Made by a program: the position numbers and the translations under genes. Shown piece by piece: positions 24,663-34,309 of a stretch of DNA of 64,000 nt. This DNA comes from Epichloe hybrida. Its lineage: Eukaryota > Ascomycota > Sordariomycetes > Hypocreales > Clavicipitaceae. How positions within the stretch are numbered: position 1 is the first letter of the stretch; each line of letters opens with the position of its first letter. The stretch is taken from contig JAFEKR010000020.1 of NCBI GenBank assembly GCA_019022495.1, positions 930,001 through 994,000 of the forward strand. Reading direction: 5' to 3'. Below the pieces are notes generated by a model. The model saw only the letters and a program-made list of their open reading frames with translations. It was not told the DNA's origin and did not search any database.

Positions 24663-24784
24663 CTCAGCTCGGTCGGCAAGTTGTGGCTGTGATGCCTGCC
24701 TTCATTGTTAATACAGCTGCCAACGGCCCGATGCAGCTGCGCCTCTACCAAATAACTGGGTACATCTGACGTTCACTACACATC
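24663..24784. promoter_or_regulatory. Compact bidirectional promoter
   Basis: Only 122 bp separate the start codons of SPO11 (minus) and the SRPK-like kinase (plus), so their 5' control elements must be shared or overlap the genes. No TATA box or known meiotic element was recognised with certainty. Confidence 0.5.
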
Positions 24785-26456
24785 ATGCGAAGCCGCCCAC
24801 ATGAGTTGCGCTTCTGCGCTTCTGCTTTGCGTCGGCGCTTCGTCGTCGTTCCAAAAGGTATTTTAACATCGACATGGTCAAGTAGGTCAAATAATTTTCC
24901 TAGGGCGCTTTGGTCTGGTCAACAGCTTGGACAAGCAGTACGAACCATGTCAGCACAGCCCAAAGTCTTTCCCAGCGCTGGCTTCCAGACTGTCCCAGCA
25001 GATCAGCGAACAGAAGAAGAGGATCTCCCAAACTACAAAGCTGAGCGCTATTACCCCGTGCGCATTGGCGAAGTCTTTCAGGAAAGATACCAGATCGTGG
25101 GTAAGCTTGGCTTTGGTGGAGGTTCGACCGTTTGGGTTTGTCACGACCTCAAGTACGTATCAACAATGCGGAAGTTTCAGGGGGTTTACTGACGCGCATA
25201 CTGCACCAGGGAAGATGCATTGTTGACCATCAAGATCTGCACCACTGGGGAGATTGGGAACAGAGACGCGAGACAAGAAGTGATCATTTCTGAGCACATC
25301 CGCTCCGTTGATGCACCGCATCATCCTGGCAAACAGAGATTGCGCGTCGTTTTGGATAATTTTGAGATTGAAGGGCCCAGTGGAGGACATCAGTGCCTGG
25401 TCTTTGCTCCGTTGGGTCGACCGTTGACAAGTTTCCGCAAACTTTTCCCAGGGAACGCTCTTGACTCGAATGTTCTCCGCCAAACCTTGCTTTGTATAAT
25501 TATGGGTCTAGACTTCCTCCATCAGATTGGCGTTGTCCATACCGGTATGCATCAAGCTTCAGACATCAGTTGAACTTTCCCCGCTAAGCTGAAGCACTAC
25601 AGATCTCTCTCCAAACAATATATTGGCAGGGTTGGGTCCAGAAGATGCGGATGTATTCAAGCAGATCGAAGAGCTCGAGCTATCGTCCCCCTCGCCACGC
25701 AAGGTCTCAGCAGACCGCGAAATCTATCTTTCCTATGAGCTTCCAATAACTCATGGCGCACCGGTCATCACTGACTACGGCGCTGCCCGATTAGGTGAGC
25801 TGGACGAGAAGCATACTGGAGACGTCATGCCAGGAGTCTATCGAGCGCCTGAGATAATTATGGGATCGAAATGGGATTGTAAGATTGACATGTGGTCACT
25901 TGGAGTCATGGTAAGTTGATCATGTAAGAGACGGAACAAGGACGAGAAAACCCCTGGGTAACTGTGATGGGCAATAGGTTTGGGATCTCTTCGAAGGTGG
26001 TCGACTCTTTCGTGCCGTCAGCGCTGAAAGACTGGACGACGAAATGCACCTCGCAGAAATGGTGTCATTACTAGGTCCACCACCTAAGAGATTCTTGGAC
26101 ATGCATGAGCAGTCTCGCAAATACTGGGATTCGAAAGGTGAGTGTGCTCCATGCGCCGCTCTTGATATTTTCTCGATGTCCCTGGGGCGTGCTGACTGTA
26201 TTCATTCTGTCGTCCAGGTAACTGGATTGCGTCAACGCCCATTCCTGCCCAATCTCTTGAGAGTCGCGAGATCAAGTTAGAAGGCGAAGAGAAGGAGTTG
26301 TTTCTCAAGTTCGTGCGCAAGGTGCTGCGCTGGCTGCCAGAAGACCGCGCATCCGCCGAGGACCTTTATCAGAACGAATTCCTCAATGGTTTCATCCGCC
26401 ACGAAGGCCATGTCGCCGGGGAAGGTGATAGAAGAGACGGGAAAGGCTCAGAATGA
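24785..26456 (+). CDS. SRPK-like protein kinase
   Basis: A 469-residue kinase resembling SR-protein kinases, a group multiplied in filamentous fungi. Exons 24785-25152, 25210-25544, 25603-25910, 25978-26137, 26218-26456. Visible motifs: ERYQIVGKLGFGGGSTVW (glycine loop), Lys about 131 in LLTIKIC, HTDLSPNNIL (catalytic loop; Asp about 235, Thr in place of the usual Arg as in SRPKs), VITDYGAARLG (DYG for DFG), YRAPEIIMG, and the subdomain IX IDMWSLGVMVWDLFEG. The catalytic residues are intact. The first 54 residues (MRSRPHELRFCASALRRRF...) are basic, like a mitochondrial presequence; translation could instead start at the internal Met 24947 (MSAQPKVFP). A small intron inside this N-terminus (24859-24904) is also possible. 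Confidence 0.82.
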
Positions 26457-26644
26457 CAATGTAGAGCCAAGTAGGGGGGTCAATCAGACTCCAATCTGGA
26501 TAACAGGTCCTCAGTCCTCTAATGGATACAATAGAACTTTCTTTCAATGATGTTGATTGCCGTAAAGTGTCTTAATTGGCATCGGCTTTGGCGTGGCGTG
26601 ATCAGCCACGGGCTATTTTCATAATCACATTAATCTCTTTGGTG
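26457..26644. other. Kinase 3' flank
   Basis: Short non-coding stretch leading to the first of three inverted-repeat elements. Confidence 0.4.
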
Positions 26645-26646
26645 TA

Positions 26647-26864
26647 AGGCTACACTTGCGTACCGACCCACTTTTCCTGGGTGGCAAAAGGGGGTGACCC
26701 GCGATGCACTTAATTATTGCAGGACGTGCAATATAGCTCTTTATAATCAATGACGTAAAAAAAAAAATTAAAAATCAATAATATAAATTAGTATAGGCTA
26801 GAAGTACCTTAAATAGCGATGTTTCTATTGGCTAATAGCCCTTGTCAGTACGCAAGTGTAGCCT
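26647..26864. mobile_element. MITE 1 (TA-flanked, 16-bp terminal inverted repeats)
   Basis: A 218-bp element with perfect terminal inverted repeats AGGCTACACTTGCGTA, each end bordered by TA (26645-26646, 26865-26866), the target duplication of Tc1/mariner-type transposons. The interior is AT-rich and non-coding. Similarity of the flanks extends a little further (ctcttt ... aaagag), so a longer imperfect repeat is possible. Confidence 0.75.
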
Positions 26865-26890
26865 TATGGGCAGCAAAGAGATACGGTCTA

Positions 26891-27149
26891 CCCCCTGTTT
26901 GATTTTACATGACTACAAGCCCCACGCAGGGCGGCCACTATTAGCTCTAAGTGGCTATTGTGGGTAAAGCTATTAGGGATACTATATAGTGGTTCTTACA
27001 CTAGTAAGAGATACTAAATAGCCTAGGGAAAATACACGTGATATTAGGTACTTCTTACCTTGCTAAAGGCTACATTAATCTTTAGTTTAGTATGTGATTA
27101 GCCTGCTACCCTTAGTTATGTACTTACATATGTAAAATCAAACAGGAGG
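26891..27149. mobile_element. MITE 2 (TA-flanked, 20-bp terminal inverted repeats)
   Basis: A 259-bp non-coding element with terminal inverted repeats CCYCCTGTTTGATTTTACAT (one mismatch between ends), bordered by TA at 26889-26890 and 27150-27151. Unrelated in sequence to MITE 1. Its right-hand TA is also the first two bases of a TACGGAGTA motif. Confidence 0.75.
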
Positions 27150-27171
27150 TACGGAGTAGACTGTACATGTA

Positions 27172-27306
27172 TCTCCTTGAGCGTGTTAAAGCTAGTGGAG
27201 TCACGTTCACCAGGGGCGGTATGTATCTCTAGTTTACTTTTATCTAATTGGATACATACAGACCCTGGTGAACGTGACTCCACTAGCTTTAACACGCTCA
27301 AGGAGA
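27172..27306. mobile_element. MITE 3 / foldback element, 44-bp perfect inverted repeat
   Basis: A 135-bp element whose two arms (27172-27215 and 27263-27306) are perfect reverse complements for 44 bp, with further pairing (gtatgtat/atacatac) inside; the loop is about 30 nt. It is flanked by TA at 27170-27171 and 27307-27308. If transcribed, it would form a long double-stranded hairpin. It lies 230 bp upstream of the ERG7-like start codon. Confidence 0.8.
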
Positions 27307-27534
27307 TAATGTAATAATAAATGCTCCGTAGCGCCAGGCACCAGGCACCAAGCGCCAGGCCCCAAGCACCAGGCACTACGTAAGGCACGCACCTGTAACT
27401 TCAAAATATTCCAGTTCCGCCCCCTATTGCCTGGCCACCATAGAAACTGGATGACCACTTTTGATTGCGCTCTGCTTACCGAGGTCGCCGTGCACGCGAG
27501 GCATCTCGAACCTTCATTCTAGTTCAAGTACGAC

Positions 27535-29921
27535 ATGGCCACAGCAACGGGACGTGACGTTGGCTCGGCCAAGTCACGTAAACGAGCTAGCGATACTGAG
27601 CTAGGATTTCCCAGCAAGCCCAAGATCGAGGCGAAAACGGACCCCACTCGATGGCGATTGAAGGACGACGACAGCCGCCACACATGGCATTACCTTGCGG
27701 ACGAGAGAGAAGCAAAAGATTGGCCTCAAAGCTATGCAGAAAAATACTTCCTGGGCCTGCCTCTGGTACGAATTGCTACATCAAACTACTTTCGAGAACA
27801 TCTTGCCTTGTGCCTGATGGCTGACCCTGATGAATGCGATTAGGACCTCCCTGCTCTTCCCAAGGCAGAAGCCCCTTTGGACGCCGCGCGAAACGCACTC
27901 GAGTTTTTCGAAAAACTTCAGCTGCCTTCAGGTCACTGGGGCTGCGAGTATGGCGGGCCAATGTTCCTACTCCCAGGTGTCGTTGTCTGCTGGTATGTCA
28001 CAAAAACGCCCATCCCATCAGCCTATGCAACAGCCATAAAAGATTACCTATTTGCGAGAGCACATCCCGAAGACGGAGGCTGGGGCTTGCACATTGAGGG
28101 TGAAAGCACTGTTTTTGGCATCACCCTTAACTACATTGTGCTCCGACTCATTGGTGTCGACCACGAAGACCCCGTCATGGTCAAGGCTCGAGGCACGTTG
28201 CACAAGCTTGGGGGTTCTGTCAATGCACCCCATTGGGCCAAGTTCTGGCTTGCAACTCTAGGCGTAGTCAGCTGGGATTGCGTGAACCCCGTGCCGCCCG
28301 AGATCTGGCTGTTGCCCGACTGGGTTCCAATTGCACCGTGGAGATGGTGGGTTCACATGCGACAGATTTTTTTGCCAATGGGATATATATACTCAAAGCG
28401 ATGGAGCTGCGAGGAGACGGACATCATTCGTGGCCTGAAGGAAGAGCTCTTCATTGAGCCTCACGCTGAGATCAATTGGGCGGCTCATCGAAACAGCATT
28501 GCGCCCGGGGACAACTATCACCCCAAGTCATGGTTGCTCAATACTACAAACTGGTTCCTTGTCAACATTTGGAACCCCTACTTGCGACCGAATTTTATAA
28601 AAAAATGGGCCGAGGACTGGGTCAGCGAATTGATTGACATGGAGGACGCCAACACTGACTACCTAGACGTCGCCCCTGTGAATGCGCCAATGATAACAAT
28701 TGTGTGCTATATCAGAGATGGACCTGACGCTTTCAGTGTGAAAAGACACATTGAACGGTTGAACGAGTCTCTTTGGGTCAAAGATGAGGGCATGCTATGC
28801 AATGGCACCAACGGCGTTCAATGCTGGGATACTGCCTTTTTGATCCAAGGCGTCTTTGAAGCTGGGCTTCAGAACGATGAGAAATGGCACCCGATGCTGC
28901 TTCGCGCTCTAGAGTATTTGGAACGTCAACAAATACGTGATAACTGTGTTGACCAAGAAAAATGTTATCGGCAACCGAGAAAGGGAGGCTGGCCATTCAG
29001 TAATAGAGACCAAGGTTACGGCGTCAGCGACTGCATTTCAGAAGCACTCAAGGCCATCATCTTGTTGCAAAAAATGGGCGGCTTCCCAGAGGTCCTCCCA
29101 GACCATCGTATTTTTGATGCAGTCGACACTCTTTTGTTATACCAAAATGACAATGGCGCCTTGTCTAGCTATGAGGCACGACGAGCAGGTGAATACATGG
29201 AAACGCTCAATGCTTCCGAAACATTTAGCCGAATCATGATCGAATACGACTACCCTGAATGCACAACAGCCGGCGTAACAGCTCTTTTTTTATTCAAAAA
29301 GTTCTGGCCTAAATACAGAACCAAGGAGGTCAATTTATTTATCAAGAGAGCAACCAACTGGATTAAGAGCAACCAGAGAATCGACGGCAGCTGGTACGGC
29401 AGCTGGGGCATCTGCTTCACCTACGCCACCATGTTTGCTCTGGAGAGCATGGCCAAAATTGGCGAAACTTACAGCAACAGTCAAGTCTCGAAGCGCGGCT
29501 GTGACTTTCTGATATCCAAGCAGAGACCCGATGGCGGCTGGTCCGAAAGTTACAAAGTAGGGCGATTCCGGATTCCAGCAGCCACCCATACTTTGCTTGA
29601 TCGTGTTTGAACTAACAATGCTTTTAGTCTTGCGAAACCATGGAGTATCACGAACATCCGATGGGTTCTCTCGTGGTACAAACGTCCTGGGCTTTGATTG
29701 GCCTGATCGAGGCTGATTACCCTGACATCGAACCGCTCAAGAAGGGGATCAAGCTCATCATGGAGAGGCAGCAGGAGAACGGCGAATGGTTACAAGAAGC
29801 TATCGAGGGTGTTTTCACCAAATCTTGCATGATTTCATATCCCAATTACAAGTTTACGTTTACGATCAAGGCCTTGGGTCTATTTGCCAAGAAGTACCCT
29901 GATGTCCGATTCGAGTTATGA
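27535..29921 (+). CDS. ERG7: Lanosterol synthase (oxidosqualene cyclase)
   Basis: A 745-residue oxidosqualene cyclase: it folds 2,3-oxidosqualene to lanosterol in ergosterol synthesis at the ER or lipid droplets. Exons 27535-27765, 27844-29556, 29628-29921. Family marks: DPTRWRLKDDDSRHTWHYL near the start, GGWGLHIEGESTVFG, the catalytic-acid motif YGVSDCISE with Asp about 473, YPECTTAG, and QW repeats GSWYGSWGICFTYATMF and DGGWSES. Length equals yeast Erg7 (731) plus a short tail. The start at 27535 gives a basic, cytosolic-looking N-terminus. A fungal paralogue such as protostadienol synthase cannot be ruled out from sequence alone, but no P450, acyltransferase or SDR gene lies nearby, which favours the housekeeping enzyme. 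Three MITEs lie within 900 bp upstream. Confidence 0.88.
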
Positions 29922-30399
29922 TGGGCGGAGCTGAAGCTGTTTCAATAGTACCTTGATAATACCTTGTATTTTACACGGAAGTCAATTGTACCACTATATG
30001 AGTTTCTTTTTAGTTTTTTTTTTGGGGGGGTTAGGTTTTTTCTCAATTTAGTAACAATCAATATCTAATACTCAATATATTCATCAACTTTCTCGAGCAT
30101 GAGCTAGAAATTCGCGGCTTCCCTTCGCTGTGCTGCATTGCAACAGGAACAAAAGCTGCCCACCGCAAGACGGGAGTTTCTAGCATGTTCGCTCCTGAGT
30201 CCTGAGCGACAGTGTCAGCTGCTGTGCGCTTGTTGGCCCCACCAGCATTGAACCACGCCCACGCCAAGGTGACGGCGGTGTATTAAAGGGAAGCCTACGG
30301 AGTAGATCTAAATCATACATACACATACAGTTTTCTGTCAAGTCCTTCACTCTCTCACATCCTATCCGCATTACATCGGCCTCGTCCAGCACTGCTCAA
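29922..30399. other. ERG7-SGT1 intergenic region
   Basis: Carries a T8/G7 run at about 30014-30030 and one TACGGAGTA (30296-30304) about 95 bp before the SGT1 start. No gene. Confidence 0.4.
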
Positions 30400-31907
30400 A
30401 TGTCGCACATCACGCAAGCCGATCGAGGCTTGAAGGCTCTGGACGCCAGAAAGTGGGACGAAGCCCTCGAATTACTGTCCAAGGCTCTGCTCTCCTCCCC
30501 AAACCCAGCATGGCTCCTGGCCCGATCTAAGGCTCTCATTAATCTCAAACGATATGAAGAAGCTCTAGATGACGCAGAAGCCGCTTTCAACGCCGCTTTT
30601 GATAGAAAAAAGCGAGAGTTGCTGATCGAGGCTCACTACCGTCGAGCCGTAGCACACTTTCGTCTGGGGCAGTACGCCAACGGGGATTGCTGCAGCATTT
30701 ATGCAATGCGTCTATGCAAGGGCTTTCCTGCCATAGAGAGAGAGGATCCCAAACACCAGCACATTGACGAAAATGGATTTTGGACTGAAACTCTGGAAAG
30801 TGCTAAGCTTGAGGCAGCAGAGGATACTGTCAACAAAACCCGTGATGGTCGAGAAATGCCAGCTACGATGGATTCAGTCAAAGACTCTCCACTTTTCAAC
30901 GGTTGGCGACGAGCAAGTACTATGCGAATGCAGTGTCTCAACGCCATGGGAAAGCTGCCTGCAGATGACCCGGCACGAAAAGTCACAGTCAGCGTCAAGC
31001 CTGAGTACAAAAGGCTCGCCGACCTAACAAAAGACAGGGAACTCGAAAACACTGGTTTGGAATTGTCTTCTGGTGTCACAAAGCACAGATCGGAATCTCG
31101 TACATGCAAGTCTCTTCATGTACAGGATTATCAGACGAATAGCGTCATGAACGTGTCTATTTTCAGCAAAGGCGTCGACAAAGAAAAGCTGCGTGTTGAA
31201 TTCCTCCCGGATTCTGTGCGACTGAACCCCGTCATTTACCCCGATGGCGAAGAAAAAGAGTTTGTGCTCAGGCTGTACTCGGAAATTGATCCATCTACTT
31301 CGAGTTTTACCGTGACTCCTAAAAAGGTTGAAATGCAGCTTACAAAGAAAACGGCTGGCAGGTGGCCACGGTTGACCATACAAGAGCCTGTAGATCAGGA
31401 AGCAAAAAACGAGCGCCAGGAGTAAGTTGTTGTTTATTTATTTATTTATTTATTTTTTCTTTTACTGCAGCGGTTGACATTGCTGTTGAACAAACTAACT
31501 CGGTCCCTTTTATGAAACCCTATAGGCTGGAAATGGAGTCTGCAGATGAAAAATCAAATTCAGCTGCCTCTACGTCAGATCATGAAGACGAAACTGCTCG
31601 CAAAGACGCAGCAAACACTTCTGTTGGTACGAAATCAGCTGGACCGGTGTACCCAACCTCGTCACGTACAGGGCCAAAGGACTGGGATAAGATCACGGCC
31701 GACGATGAGAAGGATGAGGAGGCAGAGGGTGGCGTGAACGACTTTTTTAAGAAACTGTACAAGAATGCGTCAGACGACCAGAAGCGCGCCATGATGAAGA
31801 GCTTTACTGAGAGCAACGGGACTTCGCTAAGTACCGATTGGCTAGATGTAGCGAACCGCACAGTTACAACGAAGCCGCCCGAGGGCGTGGAGGCCAAGGA
31901 GTGGTAG
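30400..31907 (+). CDS. SGT1: SGT1 co-chaperone
   Basis: A 467-residue Sgt1, adaptor between Hsp90 and SCF ubiquitin ligase/kinetochore assembly. Exons 30400-31421 and 31526-31907; the intron carries a (TTTA)n microsatellite. Domain order is canonical: TPR repeats in residues 1-115 (RGLKALDARKWDEALELLSKAL onwards), a linker, the CS domain (about residues 230-320; YQTNSVMNVSIFSKGVDKEK and RLYSEIDPSTSSFTVTPKKVE), and the C-terminal SGS domain with GPKDWDKITADDEKDEE, GGVNDFFKKLYKNASDDQKR and SFTESNGTSLSTDW. The gene looks intact. It is convergent with the oxygenase gene downstream. Confidence 0.95.
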
Positions 31908-32343
31908 CCTGGGTGAGTGAGTGACAGAACTCACTTGATCAAGACTGTTCTCAGAGAATATGTACTTTTTTTTTTTTCTTTTTTAAAGGGGGTGACTAGT
32001 GGAGATTGTGTGAACATTCGCGCGACAGTTAGTTTAGCGTTCAGTTAAAAAGTCCAATGCAATGCATGATATAATTGGTGGTGGTCTTCTCATGCGCTTC
32101 AAAACTCGTAACCAATATGTTCAAGAGTGAGCACTCTAGTTCTCTCGCCCTGGGTATTTATTGCCTTGTTCAAGGACCATTGTATTTGACGGAGCATACG
32201 TTTTTGTTCTTCATCATGGTCTCCATTTCTTCGTTTTCATCATGGTTCGTCATCCTTGATGTGATGCGGGAAACCTACCGTCCACTCTGAATCTACATGT
32301 CAGCCATCCTGTACACCTTGCCAACTTCCATCCAACGATCTGC
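31908..32343. other. Convergent 3' region
   Basis: Between the SGT1 and oxygenase stops. T-rich tract at about 31964-31985; no gene supported. Confidence 0.4.
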
Positions 32344-33771
32344 CTAGACGTCGATACTCGGATCGACGTCACGGACGCGACGCACAACATGGTCGTACCA
32401 CTGCCCACTCCTCAAGTGCCTCTGGGCCACCTCGGGCGTCCACGGGTCGTGCGTGCCCCTGTACATCTCAGCCTGGCCGGCAGGAATGTAAGCGGCTCTG
32501 CTCAAAAAGTCCTCTGCGGCAATGTACGCGCCGCGCAGCCATCTCGCGCCGCCGGCCGCGGCGTCGAAAGCGTTCCTGCCGTGCATGACGCGGAGATTGT
32601 CGAACAGCACGCACTCCCCCTGCTCCATCTTGTAGCTGTGCACGGCGTCTGGATGATTGACCAGGCCCTCGAAGACACGGGCCGGCGCGATCCAGTCCCT
32701 CAGATCAACAGTGGCGGCGGCGCTGTCTTCGTAGCGGTAGCGGCCCTGGAAGGGGGGGCTCCAGTACACGCCCGCGAAGCCGTTCTCGCCGTCGCCGTCG
32801 CCGTCGCCGTCGATGACGCTCCGCTCCGCACGGTAAAAGTAGCCGTGCTTGTCGTACTGGTACGGGACCGGGTGCTCGGCCAGGGGCGCCATCCTGCGGC
32901 TCGTCTTGACCAACGGCCAGAGCAGGCGGCCTGCTCTCTCGCCGTCGCTGAAGAGGGATTCTCCGCCGGAGCAGGAATTGTCCATGCAGTGGAGGACTTG
33001 GATCATGGGCGGCGGGGAGAGGTAGCAGAGGTCCTGGTGCAGGCCCAGGCGGCCGCTCGTGTAGGCCACGTTCTCGGCGTTGGGCTTTGCGCGCACGTCA
33101 AAGGTCCGGCCGTAGAAGGTCTCGCGGATGTTGGCGATGCGCGTGGTGATGCTGACGACCGAGGACTCGTCCCGCGGGACGTTCCGCAGGTAGACTATGC
33201 CGAGGCGGAGGATGTCGATGACCACGTCCCAGAAGGCCGGGGAGCCGGGCTTCATGAAGGCGGCGTAGTCAATCTTGCGGACGTGCTGGGCCAGGACGCG
33301 GGCGTCCCAGTATCGGACGCCGGTTCGGCCGAGGACGGCCTCGCGGCGGCTGTCTCGGCGGGGGGCGGCGGCCCGACGGCGGAGCGCGCTCTGGATGTGC
33401 GACCAGGGGAGAATCATCTCGTGGCCTTGGCTGGCGAAGCGGGCGACGTCGTTGGAGAAGGTGATGCCGAGGCCGTGCTCGGTCGCGCGCGCAGAGGCTA
33501 TGCCTATGTCGGCGGGGATTTCGGTGGACGCGAAGCTCTTTTGGCCCGAGGAAGGGTCCTTGCAGGCGGCGCAGGCGCAGCTGTCGCGGAGCGTGGCCGG
33601 CTCGAGAGCTCTCTGCGCGCCATGGCCATGCTCGAGGCGGCCATCTCGCAGGTAGATGTGCTCTCTCGTCCAGGAGACGGTCACGGCATCGTCTGGAGCC
33701 TCTTTGGGCCGGTAGACGAGTTGTGGTGCGCCTTCGGGGACCTCGTGCTTGTTGGGCCAGTGGTGCGGGAA

Positions 33772-33803
<32 letters not shown>

Positions 33804-33957
33804 CCTGCGAGGACGTCGTCACTTGGCGGCTCTGGCGGCTCTGGCGGCTCTGGCGGCTCTGGCGGTTCTGGCGCAGGCACTGTCGGAGGACATGTTTCGG
33901 CGTCGCCAAGTGTCTTCTGCTGGCGACAGCTCGGGTAGGCGCCAGCATGGTGGTCAT
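32344..33957 (-). CDS. Gamma-butyrobetaine dioxygenase-type 2OG-Fe(II) oxygenase
   Basis: A 537-residue TauD/TfdA-family oxygenase of the gamma-butyrobetaine/trimethyllysine hydroxylase type (carnitine synthesis, usually mitochondrial or cytosolic). The N-terminal part (about residues 90-190) is the GBBH-like zinc-binding domain (LRDSCACAACKDPSSGQ). The jelly-roll core has the iron ligands in LGLHQDLCYL (His 307, Asp 309) and MHGRNAFD (His 459). Start: the open frame runs upstream to 34125, but the Met at 33957 (MTTMLAPTRAVASRRHLATP) opens a typical mitochondrial presequence, so I use it. Two low-complexity runs follow, Arg-Gln-Ser repeats from a 9-bp DNA repeat and Ala-Ser repeats from a 6-bp repeat, and a Gly-Asp run lies near residue 380. 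Single exon, GC-rich. Exact substrate not determinable. Confidence 0.82.
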
Positions 33958-34309
33958 GGGAGTTCGTCGGGAATATGGATGAGGAAGGAGCAGATTCCAA
34001 TGTTGGCGGGGCAGGCGGGAAGAGTCTGGCAAAAAGAAAGTGGCGTGGACGCGGGGCAGAAGGCATGCATCGTGCAAAACCTGCCATGTCACGAAATATT
34101 GGTCTTCAGTCAAGGCCGTTTTCACGTCAGTTGGTCACTTATTTAGTCCTTCTTTAGTCCCCATCAGGTACGTCTTAAGACATTGGTGCACCATCCTCGA
34201 AGAGGCCGCTCGGTATCATTCCTGCACAAGGAGGTCACGTTTATCGAGGAGCACATCAGGTTGACGCAGAACGGCGGAAATTCGGTCATTGTACCAAGAT
34301 AAACCTTTG

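Noticed and set aside
27535..29921. Triterpenoid biosynthetic cluster around the oxidosqualene cyclase
   Set aside because: Neighbours are a kinase and SGT1; no P450, acyltransferase, reductase or cluster regulator is present, so a housekeeping ERG7 is simpler.
32389..34146. 585-residue open frame on the plus strand
   Set aside because: Exact antisense shadow of the GC-rich 2-oxoglutarate oxygenase gene; composition is Ala/Gly/Val/Arg low complexity with no domain, while the minus strand has all iron ligands.
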